From Micromonospora sp. HK10 (lineage in GTDB: Bacteria; Actinomycetota; Actinomycetes; Mycobacteriales; Micromonosporaceae): a stretch of DNA of 64,000 nucleotides. Positions 1 through 9,040 of the stretch are shown in pieces (the stretch's first letter is position 1; every line of letters begins with the position of its first letter). The translations under genes were made by a program, and so were the position numbers. Under the pieces are notes generated by a model that was not told the DNA's origin, searched no databases, and saw only the letters and a list, made by a program, of their open reading frames with translations. The stretch is from NCBI RefSeq assembly GCF_000982955.1, contig NZ_KQ058850.1, forward strand, positions 1 to 64,000, written 5' to 3'.

Positions 1-16
1 CGGGCAGCGGTACCTG

Positions 17-3000
17 CTAAAGCACGAACGGCTCGATGTCGAGGTCGATCCGTAGCCGCTCCCGGCCGAGTCTGGTGATCGGGTGGTCGTTGCCCAACAC
101 CTCCGCGGCGAAAGCCACCGCGTCGCTCCAGGCGGACTCGTCGTAGTCGCCGCCGTCGAGTCGACCGACAGTCACGTTCACCCGCGCGCCGATCCGGGCG
201 ATGTTCTCCGGCTTCAGCGCCTCCCGGAGGATGTCGTACGCCTGCGCGTCCATCCGCCGCGCGTACTCGCCGTCGCCGTCGGCCGCCGCGGCGTTCGCGA
301 CGTTGACCAGGCTGAGCGCCGTGATGGTGTGCGTTGGGCCCAGCACCTCCTGAAATCCCGCGGCCGCCTGTTCGGCCATGGCGCGACCGGTCGGGACGTC
401 GCCGCAGCGGCGGGTGAAGACCGAGAGATTGTTCAGCGCCACCAGATACAGCGGGTGCTTCGAGTCGAACAGCCGCTGGTAGGCCCGCTCGGCGTCGCGG
501 GCCAGGCGTCGGGCGAGGCTGTCGTCACCGAGGTCGGAGGCCACGTTCGCCCGCTCCAGCTGGCACGCGACGGCGGCGGGGTGCGTGGCGCCCAGCGCTC
601 GTTCGTAGCGCGGCAGCGCGGTGTCGAGCAGGCTCGCCGCGAGACCCGGCTCGTTGTTCCAGCGCAGCGTCGTCGCGTAGTTCCGCATGGTCTGCAGGGT
701 GTCCTGGTGCTCCTCGCCGAGGACCTCCTCGTAGGCCTTCCACGTCATCTCCAGGGTCATCCGGGAGCCGCGGAGGTCCCCGTTGTCGCGTTGGTCCGTG
801 CCGTAGGCATCCGCACTGGACAACGTGAACGGGTGGCGTTCGCCCAGCAGCCGGCGGCGCTTGTGCAGCGTCTGCAGGTCCAACCGTTCCGCCCGCGCGT
901 AGTCGCCGGCGAGCCGCATGGTCAGGGCGTAGTTGTGCGCGGCCATCAGAGTCCGTGGGTGGTCCTCGCCGAGTACGGTCGGGATCAGCTCGTACGTTCG
1001 CGACTCCCGTTCCCTGGCGTCGGCCCACCTGCCCTGCTGACGCAGGTCCCGCCCGTAGCTGCCGGCCACCATCAAGGTGTACGGGTGGTCCTCGCCGACG
1101 ACCCGCGCCAACCGGTGCATCAGTTCGGTGTCGATCTCGTACGCGCGCTGCGTCCGGCCCGTGACGCCGAGGATGTTGGCGTACTGGAAGCGCAGCAGCA
1201 GCGTCATCAGATCGTCGGGATCCGGGAACAGTTCCTTCCATGCCGCCAGCGCGCGTTCGGCAAGTTGCTCGCCGGCCGCATAGTAGCCGCGTAGCCGCAG
1301 GTAGCGAACCAGATCGATGATCAGCTGCCGTACCGCCGCCGAGGTCGAGGTCACCGCGTCGAGGGCGTGCACGTGCGGCAGCAGCGCCTCGTACAGCGGC
1401 CAGTTCTCTGCGTTGTCGGCGTCTCCGGGGTTGATGTCGGCGAGCGCTTCCTGGGCGACGACCCGGGCTTCGGCAAGCTCGGCGGGGCCCAGGCTGTGCC
1501 GGATCGCCTGCTGGGTGAGCACATGCATGCTGATGCTGTGGTTCGCCGGATCCGATTTGATCAGCCCGAACCGGCCGATGTCCTGGATGAGGGTGCTGAG
1601 CAGCAGCGGATCGCGCAGCGCCGCGTCCTGCGCGGCGAGCCTCGATGCGATCCGCTCGGATCGCAGGATCGCCGTCGGGATCGGGTTCGGCGCGAAGAAG
1701 GCGAACAGCTCGGCGAGCTGGGCGGCCGACGGCTTGCGGTCGCGGAGCGAGTTGATCGCCACCGAGAACGTCGCGGTGACCGGCGTGTCGTACTCGGGCA
1801 ACCGCAGGGCCTCGACGCTGTGCTGTTCCAGCAGCCTCAGGTAGTCCGCCATGCTGCCGGCGGTGCTGGCCAACCAGTAGCCCGCCGTCTCGATCGCCGC
1901 CGGGAGGTCACCGAGCCGCTCCGCCAGCACCGAGGACTCCTCGTCGTCCAGCCGCGCCCCACGCCTGGCCAGCAGTGCCGCGCTCTCGGACCGGTCGAAC
2001 ACGTCGATCTGGAGTTCGCTTGTGGTACGGGACCACAACTGGTTGCGGGTGGTGACGATCGTGTCGCAGACCCCGGTCGGGATCAGGTCGGCCAACTCGG
2101 CCGGGTCCTCGGCGTTGTCCAGGACGATGAGCCACCGGCTACCGGAACCCCGATCCCGCAGGGCCCGGGCGACCGCCTCGAGCCGGCCCGCCCCCTCCTG
2201 CCCGCGCGGCACCCCGAGCTCCTCACCCAGCCCTTCGAAGCCGGCGCTCACCTCTTCGGCGCTGGTGGCCGAGATCCACCACACGACCTCGTACGCGGCC
2301 GCGAAACGGTAGGCGTACTCCAATGCGATCTGCGTCTTGCCGATGCCGCTCATGCCGGTGAGTGCCACGGCCGCGGTCCCGTTGATGTCCAGCAGGCGAT
2401 CCCGCAGGCATTCGAACGTCTCGTCGCGTCCGACGAACGCGAGGTTCCGCCGGGTCGGCACCCGGAACCGTTCACTGGCCTGCGCGGGGTAACGGATGCC
2501 GGGTTGACCCACGGCGGCGGGCCGGGGCGCGTACCGGATGCCGAGCGCGGTGAACACCTCCTGCATCGCGTCATCGACGCGCCGGTTGCCGACGTCGGCG
2601 GTGCCGGCCACCGCGGCCGGCACCGGCAGCGCGGGCCCGTTCAGCCGCGTCAACACCAGGACCTCCTCCTGGCGCAGGTCGGCCCGGTCGATCTCCCGGC
2701 GCCAATACCGGGAGACGTCCTCGTACGTCAACCCGGCGGTGGACAGCAGCGCCACGACCCGGTCGACGTCGCCAAGCTCCGGAGCTTGCGCCACCGTCGG
2801 ACCGACGAGCACGCAGACGTGACCGATCCGGCCCAGCTCCTGACCGATCCACTCGGCCCAGATCCGGTCGATGGCCGCGTAGTGCACCACGATGCGCAGC
2901 GGACCCGCGCTGGCCGTCCGCTCGAACCGGGCCAGCACGGACAGCCGCTGCGGCTCCGGGGTCTCGGGCACCGTCAGGTCGCGGCCGGCCAGCAGACCGG

Positions 3001-3907
3001 CGAGCGCCGTGAACGCCGACAACGGTGTGCTCGGCTCGCCGGGACGATCCCCGAAGACCGCCAGGATCTCCTCGTACGCGTAGTAAGGCTTGTACGGCAC
3101 CTCGACGCCGCGCCAGTACCGGTCCGGCTCGACTCCCAGCGCCTCGACGTACTGCCGGAACTTGCGCTGCGCGTAGTCTCTGCCCCGCTGCAGCTTCGCC
3201 TGCTCGAAAGGCTCGACCCGTCCAGGCAGTGGATAGACCTTGATCGAGTCCTTGGCGCGGACGATCGATCTGGCGACGCTGACCGCCCCCGAGACGCTCT
3301 GGGTGCTGAGAGCGAAGCAGTCGACGACCGTGTCCGGTAGCGTGACGGTGCAGATCCCGGCACTGTCGCTGAGCCCCGTCCGGCTGTCGACGAGGACGAA
3401 GTCGTACTCGCGGCGCATCCTCGCCGCCAGCGCGTCGATGAAACGCTCGCCGTTGAGCTCCTGCCAGAAGTGGTCCCAGTCGAACTTCGACACCTTTGCG
3501 GAGTATTGCTGGTCCTGCTTACCGGCGGGCATGAAGTCCAGCACCCCGCCCTGAGGGAACACCCAGTTCAGTGACATGGTCGCGCTGCCGAGCCGGGTCA
3601 CCTCGTCGAACCAGGACGGCGAACTGTCGGAGGTGAACGTGGCCGCCCGGTACCGCTGGAGGAACTCGATCAGACCTTCGGTCTGGCGCAGCTTCTGGTC
3701 CTTCATGAACGGGTGGAAATACCTGTGCAGACCGGGCGATTCCAGGTCCCAGTCGACGGCCAGCACCTTGAAGCCGTTGCTGGCCAGAATCCACGCCGTG
3801 TTGGCCAGCGCCATCGTCCGACCGCTGCCGCCCTTGTAGGAGTAGAAAGTGATGATGCGCCCCTGCCGCGGCTCACCGGTGGCGGACGCTGGGTCGGTAC
3901 TGGGCAC
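17..3907 (-). CDS. fxsT: FxSxx-COOH system TPR protein (MinD-like, TIR-like, NB-ARC, TPR)
   Basis: Cytoplasmic multidomain ATPase of 1296 aa. The N-terminus carries a deviant Walker A, KGGSGRT at residues 25-31, inside a MinD/ParA-like ATPase of about 300 residues. A TIR/SEFIR-like segment follows (about 330-430), then an NB-ARC/STAND NTPase whose P-loop GMSGIGKT lies near residue 520 with a downstream LIVLDNAE Walker B. Tetratricopeptide repeats fill roughly 860-1290, with recurring GxDHPxTL signatures. This order is that of FxsT, the TPR partner in FxSxx-COOH (cyclophane RiPP) loci. The start is GTG at 3907, preceded by GAAGGAG. It is last of three co-directional genes, 29 nt after fxsC. 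The RiPP precursor and radical SAM maturase are not in view, so a STAND-type immune sensor is the alternative reading. Domain calls are secure; the system assignment is moderately so. Confidence 0.8.
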   Translation of the reverse strand: MPSTDPASATGEPRQGRIITFYSYKGGSGRTMALANTAWILASNGFKVLAVDWDLESPGLHRYFHPFMKDQKLRQTEGLIEFLQRYRAATFTSDSSPSWFDEVTRLGSATMSLNWVFPQGGVLDFMPAGKQDQQYSAKVSKFDWDHFWQELNGERFIDALAARMRREYDFVLVDSRTGLSDSAGICTVTLPDTVVDCFALSTQSVSGAVSVARSIVRAKDSIKVYPLPGRVEPFEQAKLQRGRDYAQRKFRQYVEALGVEPDRYWRGVEVPYKPYYAYEEILAVFGDRPGEPSTPLSAFTALAGLLAGRDLTVPETPEPQRLSVLARFERTASAGPLRIVVHYAAIDRIWAEWIGQELGRIGHVCVLVGPTVAQAPELGDVDRVVALLSTAGLTYEDVSRYWRREIDRADLRQEEVLVLTRLNGPALPVPAAVAGTADVGNRRVDDAMQEVFTALGIRYAPRPAAVGQPGIRYPAQASERFRVPTRRNLAFVGRDETFECLRDRLLDINGTAAVALTGMSGIGKTQIALEYAYRFAAAYEVVWWISATSAEEVSAGFEGLGEELGVPRGQEGAGRLEAVARALRDRGSGSRWLIVLDNAEDPAELADLIPTGVCDTIVTTRNQLWSRTTSELQIDVFDRSESAALLARRGARLDDEESSVLAERLGDLPAAIETAGYWLASTAGSMADYLRLLEQHSVEALRLPEYDTPVTATFSVAINSLRDRKPSAAQLAELFAFFAPNPIPTAILRSERIASRLAAQDAALRDPLLLSTLIQDIGRFGLIKSDPANHSISMHVLTQQAIRHSLGPAELAEARVVAQEALADINPGDADNAENWPLYEALLPHVHALDAVTSTSAAVRQLIIDLVRYLRLRGYYAAGEQLAERALAAWKELFPDPDDLMTLLLRFQYANILGVTGRTQRAYEIDTELMHRLARVVGEDHPYTLMVAGSYGRDLRQQGRWADARERESRTYELIPTVLGEDHPRTLMAAHNYALTMRLAGDYARAERLDLQTLHKRRRLLGERHPFTLSSADAYGTDQRDNGDLRGSRMTLEMTWKAYEEVLGEEHQDTLQTMRNYATTLRWNNEPGLAASLLDTALPRYERALGATHPAAVACQLERANVASDLGDDSLARRLARDAERAYQRLFDSKHPLYLVALNNLSVFTRRCGDVPTGRAMAEQAAAGFQEVLGPTHTITALSLVNVANAAAADGDGEYARRMDAQAYDILREALKPENIARIGARVNVTVGRLDGGDYDESAWSDAVAFAAEVLGNDHPITRLGRERLRIDLDIEPFVL

Positions 3908-3936
3908 CGGAATCTCCTTCAGGATCGCTGACGCGG

Positions 3937-4674
3937 TCAGCTGCCATGCAGGCGGGGAAGTTCGTCCGGGTCGCCGAGGCCTGGTCGACGTCGAGCACCA
4001 CGGTCGGGATCGGACCGCGCGGCGTCCTTGCCGTCGCGGGGCTGGGGGACAAGGGGAAACGCGGACGGCAGCTTGTCGAAGTCGGTGCCGGGCCGCGACG
4101 CCGGGATGACGTGCTCCCGTGCCGTCTCCACGATCAACCCGGCGAGTTCGGCGATGAACTCATCGTAGTCGTCGCGGTACCGGGTCTGCCGCATCACCCG
4201 GAACAGACCCTTGGCGAACACCACGGCCGGCAGAACCGAGTCGGTGTGCTGGATGTCCGTCAGATGCGCCGGGATCCGCGTCGATCGCCAGGGAAGCGGA
4301 AGCAGCGAGGGCGCGGACCGACCGGTCATCCGCCGATAAACAGCCAGCCGGTCGGCGAAGGCTCTCCACTCCCTGCCACACCAGACGCTGCCGAAATATC
4401 CGGGCGAACACAGCGCGAGGAACACCTGACAGGTGCCCAGAGCCGTCCGGATCTCCTCCGACCAGTCCGAACCGAGCCCCAGGCTCACGATGCTCAGGAA
4501 GCCGGCTGGGTCGTCCGAGCGGGTCCCACGAGCGGCCCGCACCTCGTTGCACAGATCCTTGAAGAAGGTGGTGACCGACTCACTGTCGGCTTCGTGCGCT
4601 CCGGCGAAGCTGACGAAGAACAGAAATTCGGGGCCGGACCCGTTGCCGGCCGCGCCGGCCGACAAGCGGCTCAA
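3937..4674 (-). CDS. fxsC: TIR-like protein FxsC
   Basis: A 245-aa cytoplasmic TIR-like protein. The FLFFVSFAG opening strand sits at residues 16-24, and the SVWCGREW segment in the middle matches the TIR WCxxE motif that carries the catalytic glutamate in NADase TIRs. Whether this one cleaves NAD is not shown by the sequence. The C-terminal 60 residues are charged and probably disordered. The start is TTG at 4674, overlapping the TGA of the preceding gene (TTGA), so translation is probably coupled. No better start exists before the first TIR strand. It sits between a second FxsC-like gene and FxsT, the usual FxsC-FxsT order. Alternative role: TIR effector of a STAND-type defence operon. Confidence 0.75.
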   Translation of the reverse strand: MSRLSAGAAGNGSGPEFLFFVSFAGAHEADSESVTTFFKDLCNEVRAARGTRSDDPAGFLSIVSLGLGSDWSEEIRTALGTCQVFLALCSPGYFGSVWCGREWRAFADRLAVYRRMTGRSAPSLLPLPWRSTRIPAHLTDIQHTDSVLPAVVFAKGLFRVMRQTRYRDDYDEFIAELAGLIVETAREHVIPASRPGTDFDKLPSAFPLVPQPRDGKDAARSDPDRGARRRPGLGDPDELPRLHGS

Positions 4675-5867
4675 GGCGCGTCGAGCATCGGACGGCTCCC
4701 GGCCGGAGCGCCAGGGGCGACTCTGCGGACATGCGCGGACCGGAACGTACGGTTGCGCGCGGTCTCCAGGATGCTGCCCACCTCCTGCTCGAACTCCTCG
4801 GCCGACTCAGGCCCGACCCGCAGCATCGGTCCCGACCGGGCCGCGAGCAGTCGGGACAGCGTCGCGGTCAACTGTTCCCGGGCACTCGTGGTCTCCGCGT
4901 CGGTGACGTTGACCGGCACCACCATCGCCACGGCCGGATCGCGGTGCCGCACGGCCGCGCGGAGCGCCTTGCGATGCGCGGCGAGCCGCACCACCCACGC
5001 GTCGACCAACATGACGACCAGTTCGTCGTCGCCGTCCGCCCGCTCCAGCACCTCCACGATGTCCTCGATGTTGTCGACGACATCCGAGTGGAAGAGATGA
5101 TCCGCCGCGACGGTCTGCGCCTGCACGGCGATGGTGTCCGAGCGTTGCGGTCGGTATGGCTGCCAGTCGGTGCGGTGGGCGCCGTAATAGGTGACGTCCT
5201 CCCGCACCGGCGCCATCTCGTCACGCCGACCCGCCGCGAGGACGAACCGCACCGCCGGAGGCGAGGACCCGGGTCCGATCACGGCCGGGTGATTGTGGCG
5301 ACGACCGAAAACCCGAAAGGCGTTCGGGGTGACCCGGTAGGGAAGCAGCGCCGCCGTGGGACGCACCGGATCATTGTGGCTGACCTCCACGATGTGCCGA
5401 GCGAGATGATCGATCAACTCCCGGTACCGGTCCCGGTTGCTCCTGAGCCGCACCAGAGCCCGGACATCGTCATGTCGGGCGATGTCGGTGGTGAACCTGT
5501 CGGCTGGCAGGTCACCGTGCAGCCCACTGTCGCCCCACGCGATCGGAACGAGCGCCCGGGGCCGGCGACCGGTGACCGTCTCGTGCTGCGCCAGCCGGTC
5601 CTGAAAGGTCCACCACTCGCGTCCGCAACGCTCGGTCAGAAAGTATCGCTGCGAGCAGATCGCGAGAAACACGGTGCAGTCCGTCAGCGCGTCGCGGGCC
5701 CCGGCGCTCCAATCGTCGCCGATCACCGACTCGTCGGTGGACAGGAAGACCCGTAACGGCCGCTCCGCTTGACCCAGTAGCCGGACCGCGTCACACAGAT
5801 CAGCGAGCAGGGCCTCGGCATAGCCGCCGTCCTCGTCTGGTCGGTAACTGACGAAAATCAGGGTCAC
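4671..5867 (-). CDS. second TIR-like FxsC-family protein
   Basis: About 398 aa. I place the start at GTG 5867 because GGAGGGG lies 4-5 nt upstream and TLIFVSYRPDE, the first TIR strand, follows at once. An upstream ATG at 5942 would add an Arg-rich tail with poor third-position GC. The N-terminal 180 residues are TIR-like, with TERCGREWWTF at the WCxxE position (Arg replaces the usual Trp before Cys). The C-terminal 200 residues repeat the FxsC C-terminal theme (HRKALRAAVRHRDPAVA and a Glu-rich segment) and have no catalytic motif I know. It is first in a three-gene operon and overlaps fxsC by 4 nt. Two adjacent, diverged TIR-like paralogues are more than I would expect of an FxSxx locus. Confidence 0.72.
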   Translation of the reverse strand: MTLIFVSYRPDEDGGYAEALLADLCDAVRLLGQAERPLRVFLSTDESVIGDDWSAGARDALTDCTVFLAICSQRYFLTERCGREWWTFQDRLAQHETVTGRRPRALVPIAWGDSGLHGDLPADRFTTDIARHDDVRALVRLRSNRDRYRELIDHLARHIVEVSHNDPVRPTAALLPYRVTPNAFRVFGRRHNHPAVIGPGSSPPAVRFVLAAGRRDEMAPVREDVTYYGAHRTDWQPYRPQRSDTIAVQAQTVAADHLFHSDVVDNIEDIVEVLERADGDDELVVMLVDAWVVRLAAHRKALRAAVRHRDPAVAMVVPVNVTDAETTSAREQLTATLSRLLAARSGPMLRVGPESAEEFEQEVGSILETARNRTFRSAHVRRVAPGAPAGSRPMLDAP

Positions 5868-6517
5868 AACCCCTCCGGACACGCTCAGTCGGACACGGAG
5901 GCGCGGTCTCGGAGCAGGTCGCTGGATCCTCCAGGCATCCATAAATACACGCGTGCCGCCGGGCACGCAATCGTTTCCAGGGCCCAGATTACTAACCGTA
6001 ATCAGGCGAGCTCGCGATGGCCGTCGTCGGGCCGTTCGTCACCACGAATTCCGGGCCTCGGCGTACCGGCTCATTGATGGTGACCGGATTCCGACAGCCG
6101 CGGCCGGCCAGGTTCTGTCTTGCGGATCTTGGGTGTCGGGGACGGCGCGTAGCCAATCGAGGGCCTCGACCAGGTCGGGGACTGCGTAGATTTCCGTGTT
6201 TGACCTGGGTGTGGTCCGTTGGACGGGACGTTGATCCGGTCCGGGTAGGACCACGTCATGGCAGACAAGAAGAAGACGGTTCGGCGGCGGGCAGGTGCGC
6301 GAAGAGCCCGAAGAACACGCCGAGGACCGCCAGGACGAGTAGTAACCCCACAACAATCCGGCACGTGATCTGGAATGCTCGAGCGCGATCGATCCTTCGG
6401 ACATCAGGTGCTGCTCCTTGATCAGGAGTTGCGCCGTTCGTCTTACAGCCCCCCGGCGCTCGCTCTGGACGGAGACGGACACCCACGAGCGGCGGTAGCC
6501 CGGTTAGAGTCCTGGCG
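5868..6517. other. 650-bp stretch without an intact gene
   Basis: No complete gene is convincing here. Two relics lie on the minus strand. One is a broken single-TM peptide (6256-6404). The other, about 6085-6200, encodes VPDLVEALDWLRAVPDTQDP, which loosely resembles the N-terminus of ISAs1-like transposases (PDPRxxRGxRHPL) but lacks the rest of the enzyme. The promoter of the TIR operon should lie just right of 5867; no clear -10/-35 pair was seen. Confidence 0.4.
6256..6404 (-). pseudogene. small single-TM membrane peptide, frame-broken
   Basis: An ATG at 6404 is preceded by a good ribosome site (AAGGAG, 9 nt away) and opens MSEGSIALEHS. Around 6372 the reading must slip one base to enter the frame that encodes a clean hydrophobic helix (IVVGLLLVLAVLGVFFGLF), ending with TGA at 6256. 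In the opened frame the helix is lost. The intact product would be a membrane peptide of about 49 aa. Either a real frameshift killed it or the assembly has an indel. No function is recognisable. Confidence 0.3.
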
Positions 6518-6644
6518 TGACGACGAGCGCCGGCTCCGAGGATGACCGTGCGCCGCTGCAGCGGTACCGGACAAGGAATTTCCGGCGGGCCCGCGGTGGC
6601 TGCTGCTTGGCGACGTCGGCTTCGACAGCGTCTACGAGGACGAC

Positions 6645-7790
6645 GTGCCGTTAGCGGTGTGTGTGGAGATCGAAGGACTGTTCGTCGATCTGCCTCCGCG
6701 ACCGCGGGAACGGTTCACTCTCGTCGGTTGCGCTCCGGACGGCGCGCTCGCCGACCTGCTCGACCGGCTGCCCGCCGAGGACCTCGGCACCGAACGGGCC
6801 TGGCTCGGTGACGTCGCGATAACGGAGCCTGCGCCATCGCCGGGCATCTCGCCGTCCTGGTCGGGGGAGGACCTCGGTGACGTGGTCGTGCTCGGGCACC
6901 GGCCAAGCCGGGCGAGGGTCGGAACTGTGGACATCGACCTCGACGGGTTCGTCCACGTTCATAACCGCACGGACGCCCTCGTTCGTCCCGGCAAGGTCGC
7001 CGAATTCGTCGTTCTGGGTGGTGACGGGACGGGGTACGGCACGTGCCGCGACGTCAGCGGCGTGTTCCGCGAGCAGGCTCCACCGCCGGTGCCGCAGGTC
7101 CGGCTCCTCGGCTGCCGGCCGGAGCCGCCACTGCTGGCCGCGCTCGACGCGGTCGGGCAGTCGACCAGGGCCAGCGTGCGGCGCCGTCGCATCCGCGCTG
7201 AGGTGCACACGATCGCGGCCGACGGCTCTGCCCACCGGGTTATCGACGTCGTGGTGTCCGGAACGGTTGAGTCAGGCGAGCAGTCGCGGTTCGGGAACGG
7301 GCTTCTTGACGTGACTGTCGACAGCGACCCACAGGAACCGTTGCCCACGGGAGTCCTCGACATCCTCACGCGCTGGCGCCACGGGCCGCCCACCCAGAAG
7401 AACATGTGGTCCGGTTACGGCCGGGAGTTGCGGCATCAATGGGCCATGGTCGCGGCCGCCCACCACTCTGTCGCGCAGGACAGACCGGCCGGTACCAGGT
7501 ACGACCTCGACGGCCGGTTCGTCACCGACATCGAAGGGTTCTACTGCGCGATCGGCGAGGCGATCAACGGCCCGGGCGGATACTTCGGCAGCAACCTCGA
7601 CGCCTTCGACGACTGCCTGTGCGGAAGGTTCGGCGCATCGACGCCGTTCCGGCTGGCGTGGCACGACTCGACCGTCGCTCGGGAACACCTCGTCGACGGC
7701 TACGACCGGCTACGACTCGCACCGGCCGTGACCATGGAGTACCTGCTCGGCATCTTCGCGGAACACGGCGTCGAAATCGACCTGCGTTGA
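6645..7790 (+). CDS. barstar-domain protein, 5' end frame-disrupted
   Basis: The C-terminal 90 residues are barstar-like (RNase inhibitor fold). GRFVTDIEGFYCAIGEAING and the following GGYFGSNLDAFDDCL carry the family's typical YFGxNLDAxxDCL signature. The preceding 280 residues form an uncharacterised region with a VEIEGLFVDL repeat theme; such large barstar-related proteins are known in actinomycetes. The GTG at 6645 is only the first start in the open frame. Coding quality continues upstream to about 6573 (DKEFPAGPRWLLLGDVGFDS), where the frame meets TGA at 6543. A GTG at 6518 in another frame encodes TTSAGSEDDRAPLQRYR. The native N-terminus was therefore probably at 6518 and a one-base slip near 6570 split it. 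It may be an immunity protein without its toxin; no RNase gene adjoins. Confidence 0.65.
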   Translation: MPLAVCVEIEGLFVDLPPRPRERFTLVGCAPDGALADLLDRLPAEDLGTERAWLGDVAITEPAPSPGISPSWSGEDLGDVVVLGHRPSRARVGTVDIDLDGFVHVHNRTDALVRPGKVAEFVVLGGDGTGYGTCRDVSGVFREQAPPPVPQVRLLGCRPEPPLLAALDAVGQSTRASVRRRRIRAEVHTIAADGSAHRVIDVVVSGTVESGEQSRFGNGLLDVTVDSDPQEPLPTGVLDILTRWRHGPPTQKNMWSGYGRELRHQWAMVAAAHHSVAQDRPAGTRYDLDGRFVTDIEGFYCAIGEAINGPGGYFGSNLDAFDDCLCGRFGASTPFRLAWHDSTVAREHLVDGYDRLRLAPAVTMEYLLGIFAEHGVEIDLR

Positions 7791-7934
7791 TCCGAGGCCG
7801 TCGCTGCTACGGGGGAGCGGTCGAGGACCTCCGGATGCGGTGTGGTCGAGGCAGCGACCGGGCCGCAGGCCGCAAATAGGCGGCGGCTAGGCTCCCGTCC
7901 GACTTGCCAGGGGATTGCCACAGGGAAGGTCTTT

Positions 7935-8267
7935 ATGGCAGCGCTGTTGCTCTACATCGTCGCGCTCGGCGTGAGCGCCATCGTTCTTCTGCTCGTGGCA
8001 ATCACTGGGTTCGGGGCGACCTCGCTCGAGTACCGGATTCTCAGCGGCTTCGGCGCTCTGGCATCCGCCGCCTACGCGATCTACCTGGCATTTCAGTTTC
8101 AGGGAGGGAGCTACAGCTTCTTCTACGGCGCCCTACTCCTGCCCGTGTATGCCGGCTACAAGCTGTACACGGGTTTCCGGCGGCGTGAGCTGGACAGGGC
8201 GGACCGGCGGGCGGCGAAGGCCGGGCGGAAGGCTGCGGACGAATGGCGCTCGGCCCGCCGCTGGTAG
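7935..8267 (+). CDS. small integral membrane protein
   Basis: A 110-aa protein with three predicted membrane helices (about residues 2-25, 32-55 and 62-80) and a strongly basic C-terminal tail of about 30 residues rich in Arg and Lys, which would be cytoplasmic. I use ATG 7935, preceded by GGAAGG at 6 nt, rather than the upstream GTG, whose leader has no coding character. No family recognised. It stands alone between the barstar-domain gene and a convergent lipoprotein gene; about 240 bp downstream hold no gene. Confidence 0.55.
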   Translation: MAALLLYIVALGVSAIVLLLVAITGFGATSLEYRILSGFGALASAAYAIYLAFQFQGGSYSFFYGALLLPVYAGYKLYTGFRRRELDRADRRAAKAGRKAADEWRSARRW

Positions 8268-8507
8268 CGCTGGCCGAGGAACCAGGACTGACCCAGCGCG
8301 CCATTGACCGGGACTGTGGGGCCAGCCGAGGCCACGCGAGACCGCCGAGACGGGACCGTCAGGTCAGGCCCGCGAACGACGACGGCGTTTGACACGGCTG
8401 CTTTGTCGACGTGCCCGTGCTGCAGCGTGCACCCCGTGGCCGGCGTCTGCGGACGATGACCAGGATGTGAATGGGTTAGGGGCGCGGGACGGCCCGTCGA
8501 CGCAGGG

Positions 8508-8888
8508 TCAGGACCAGGGCTGTTCGCCTAGCAGGTCGCGGCACGCGGTCATCAGCTTCTGCTGAGCGTCGGCAATACCGGCCTCGGCCTGCGTCAGGTC
8601 GGCCTTGCCGTGGCTGCCCACGTCCAGGTCGCCAGCTTCCTTCGCGGCCAACACCAACTGCTTGCCGGCTGCGCTGACGGCGGGGTCACTTGAACGAACC
8701 GCGCGGGACGCTGCGGTGAGGTTCGAGGAATAGAACCGGTCGTTCTTCTCCACCAGCTGCGCCAGCCGAACGCAACCACCGCGGCCGTAGGCGTCAGGGC
8801 TGGGCCGGCTTGGCTCCGGCTTGGCGTCGCTGCAAGCGGCGAGCAGGAGCGTGGCGCCCAGCAGACTCGCGGCGAAAGATCGAATCAC
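8508..8888 (-). CDS. putative secreted lipoprotein
   Basis: A 126-aa protein with a lipoprotein signal peptide. MIRSF is followed by a hydrophobic stretch and the lipobox LLAAC, with the lipidated Cys at about residue 19. The mature part is mostly helical, with two further Cys (in GGCVRL and MTACRDL) that could form a disulfide. It contains no catalytic motif. It starts with GTG at 8888. Function unknown; it is presumably anchored on the outer face of the membrane. The gene is divergent from the neighbouring acetyltransferase. Confidence 0.6.
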   Translation of the reverse strand: MIRSFAASLLGATLLLAACSDAKPEPSRPSPDAYGRGGCVRLAQLVEKNDRFYSSNLTAASRAVRSSDPAVSAAGKQLVLAAKEAGDLDVGSHGKADLTQAEAGIADAQQKLMTACRDLLGEQPWS

Positions 8889-9040
8889 CGGCGGATCGTA
8901 TACCGGCGATCATGGGTCCGGAGCGTGCGCGGCGGCCACGAGGAGGCACGGTTTCCACTGATATGGGCGGCTGCCTGTCCCCGGCCTGGCTCTGGCGAAA
9001 CTGTCCGGCCGTGCGCGCTGGGATCCCGTACGCTGCGGCC

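Noticed and set aside
6039..6200. An ISAs1-like transposase gene
   Set aside because: Only about 20 residues resemble the family N-terminus; there is no DDE core or inverted repeat, so I mention it only as a weak relic.
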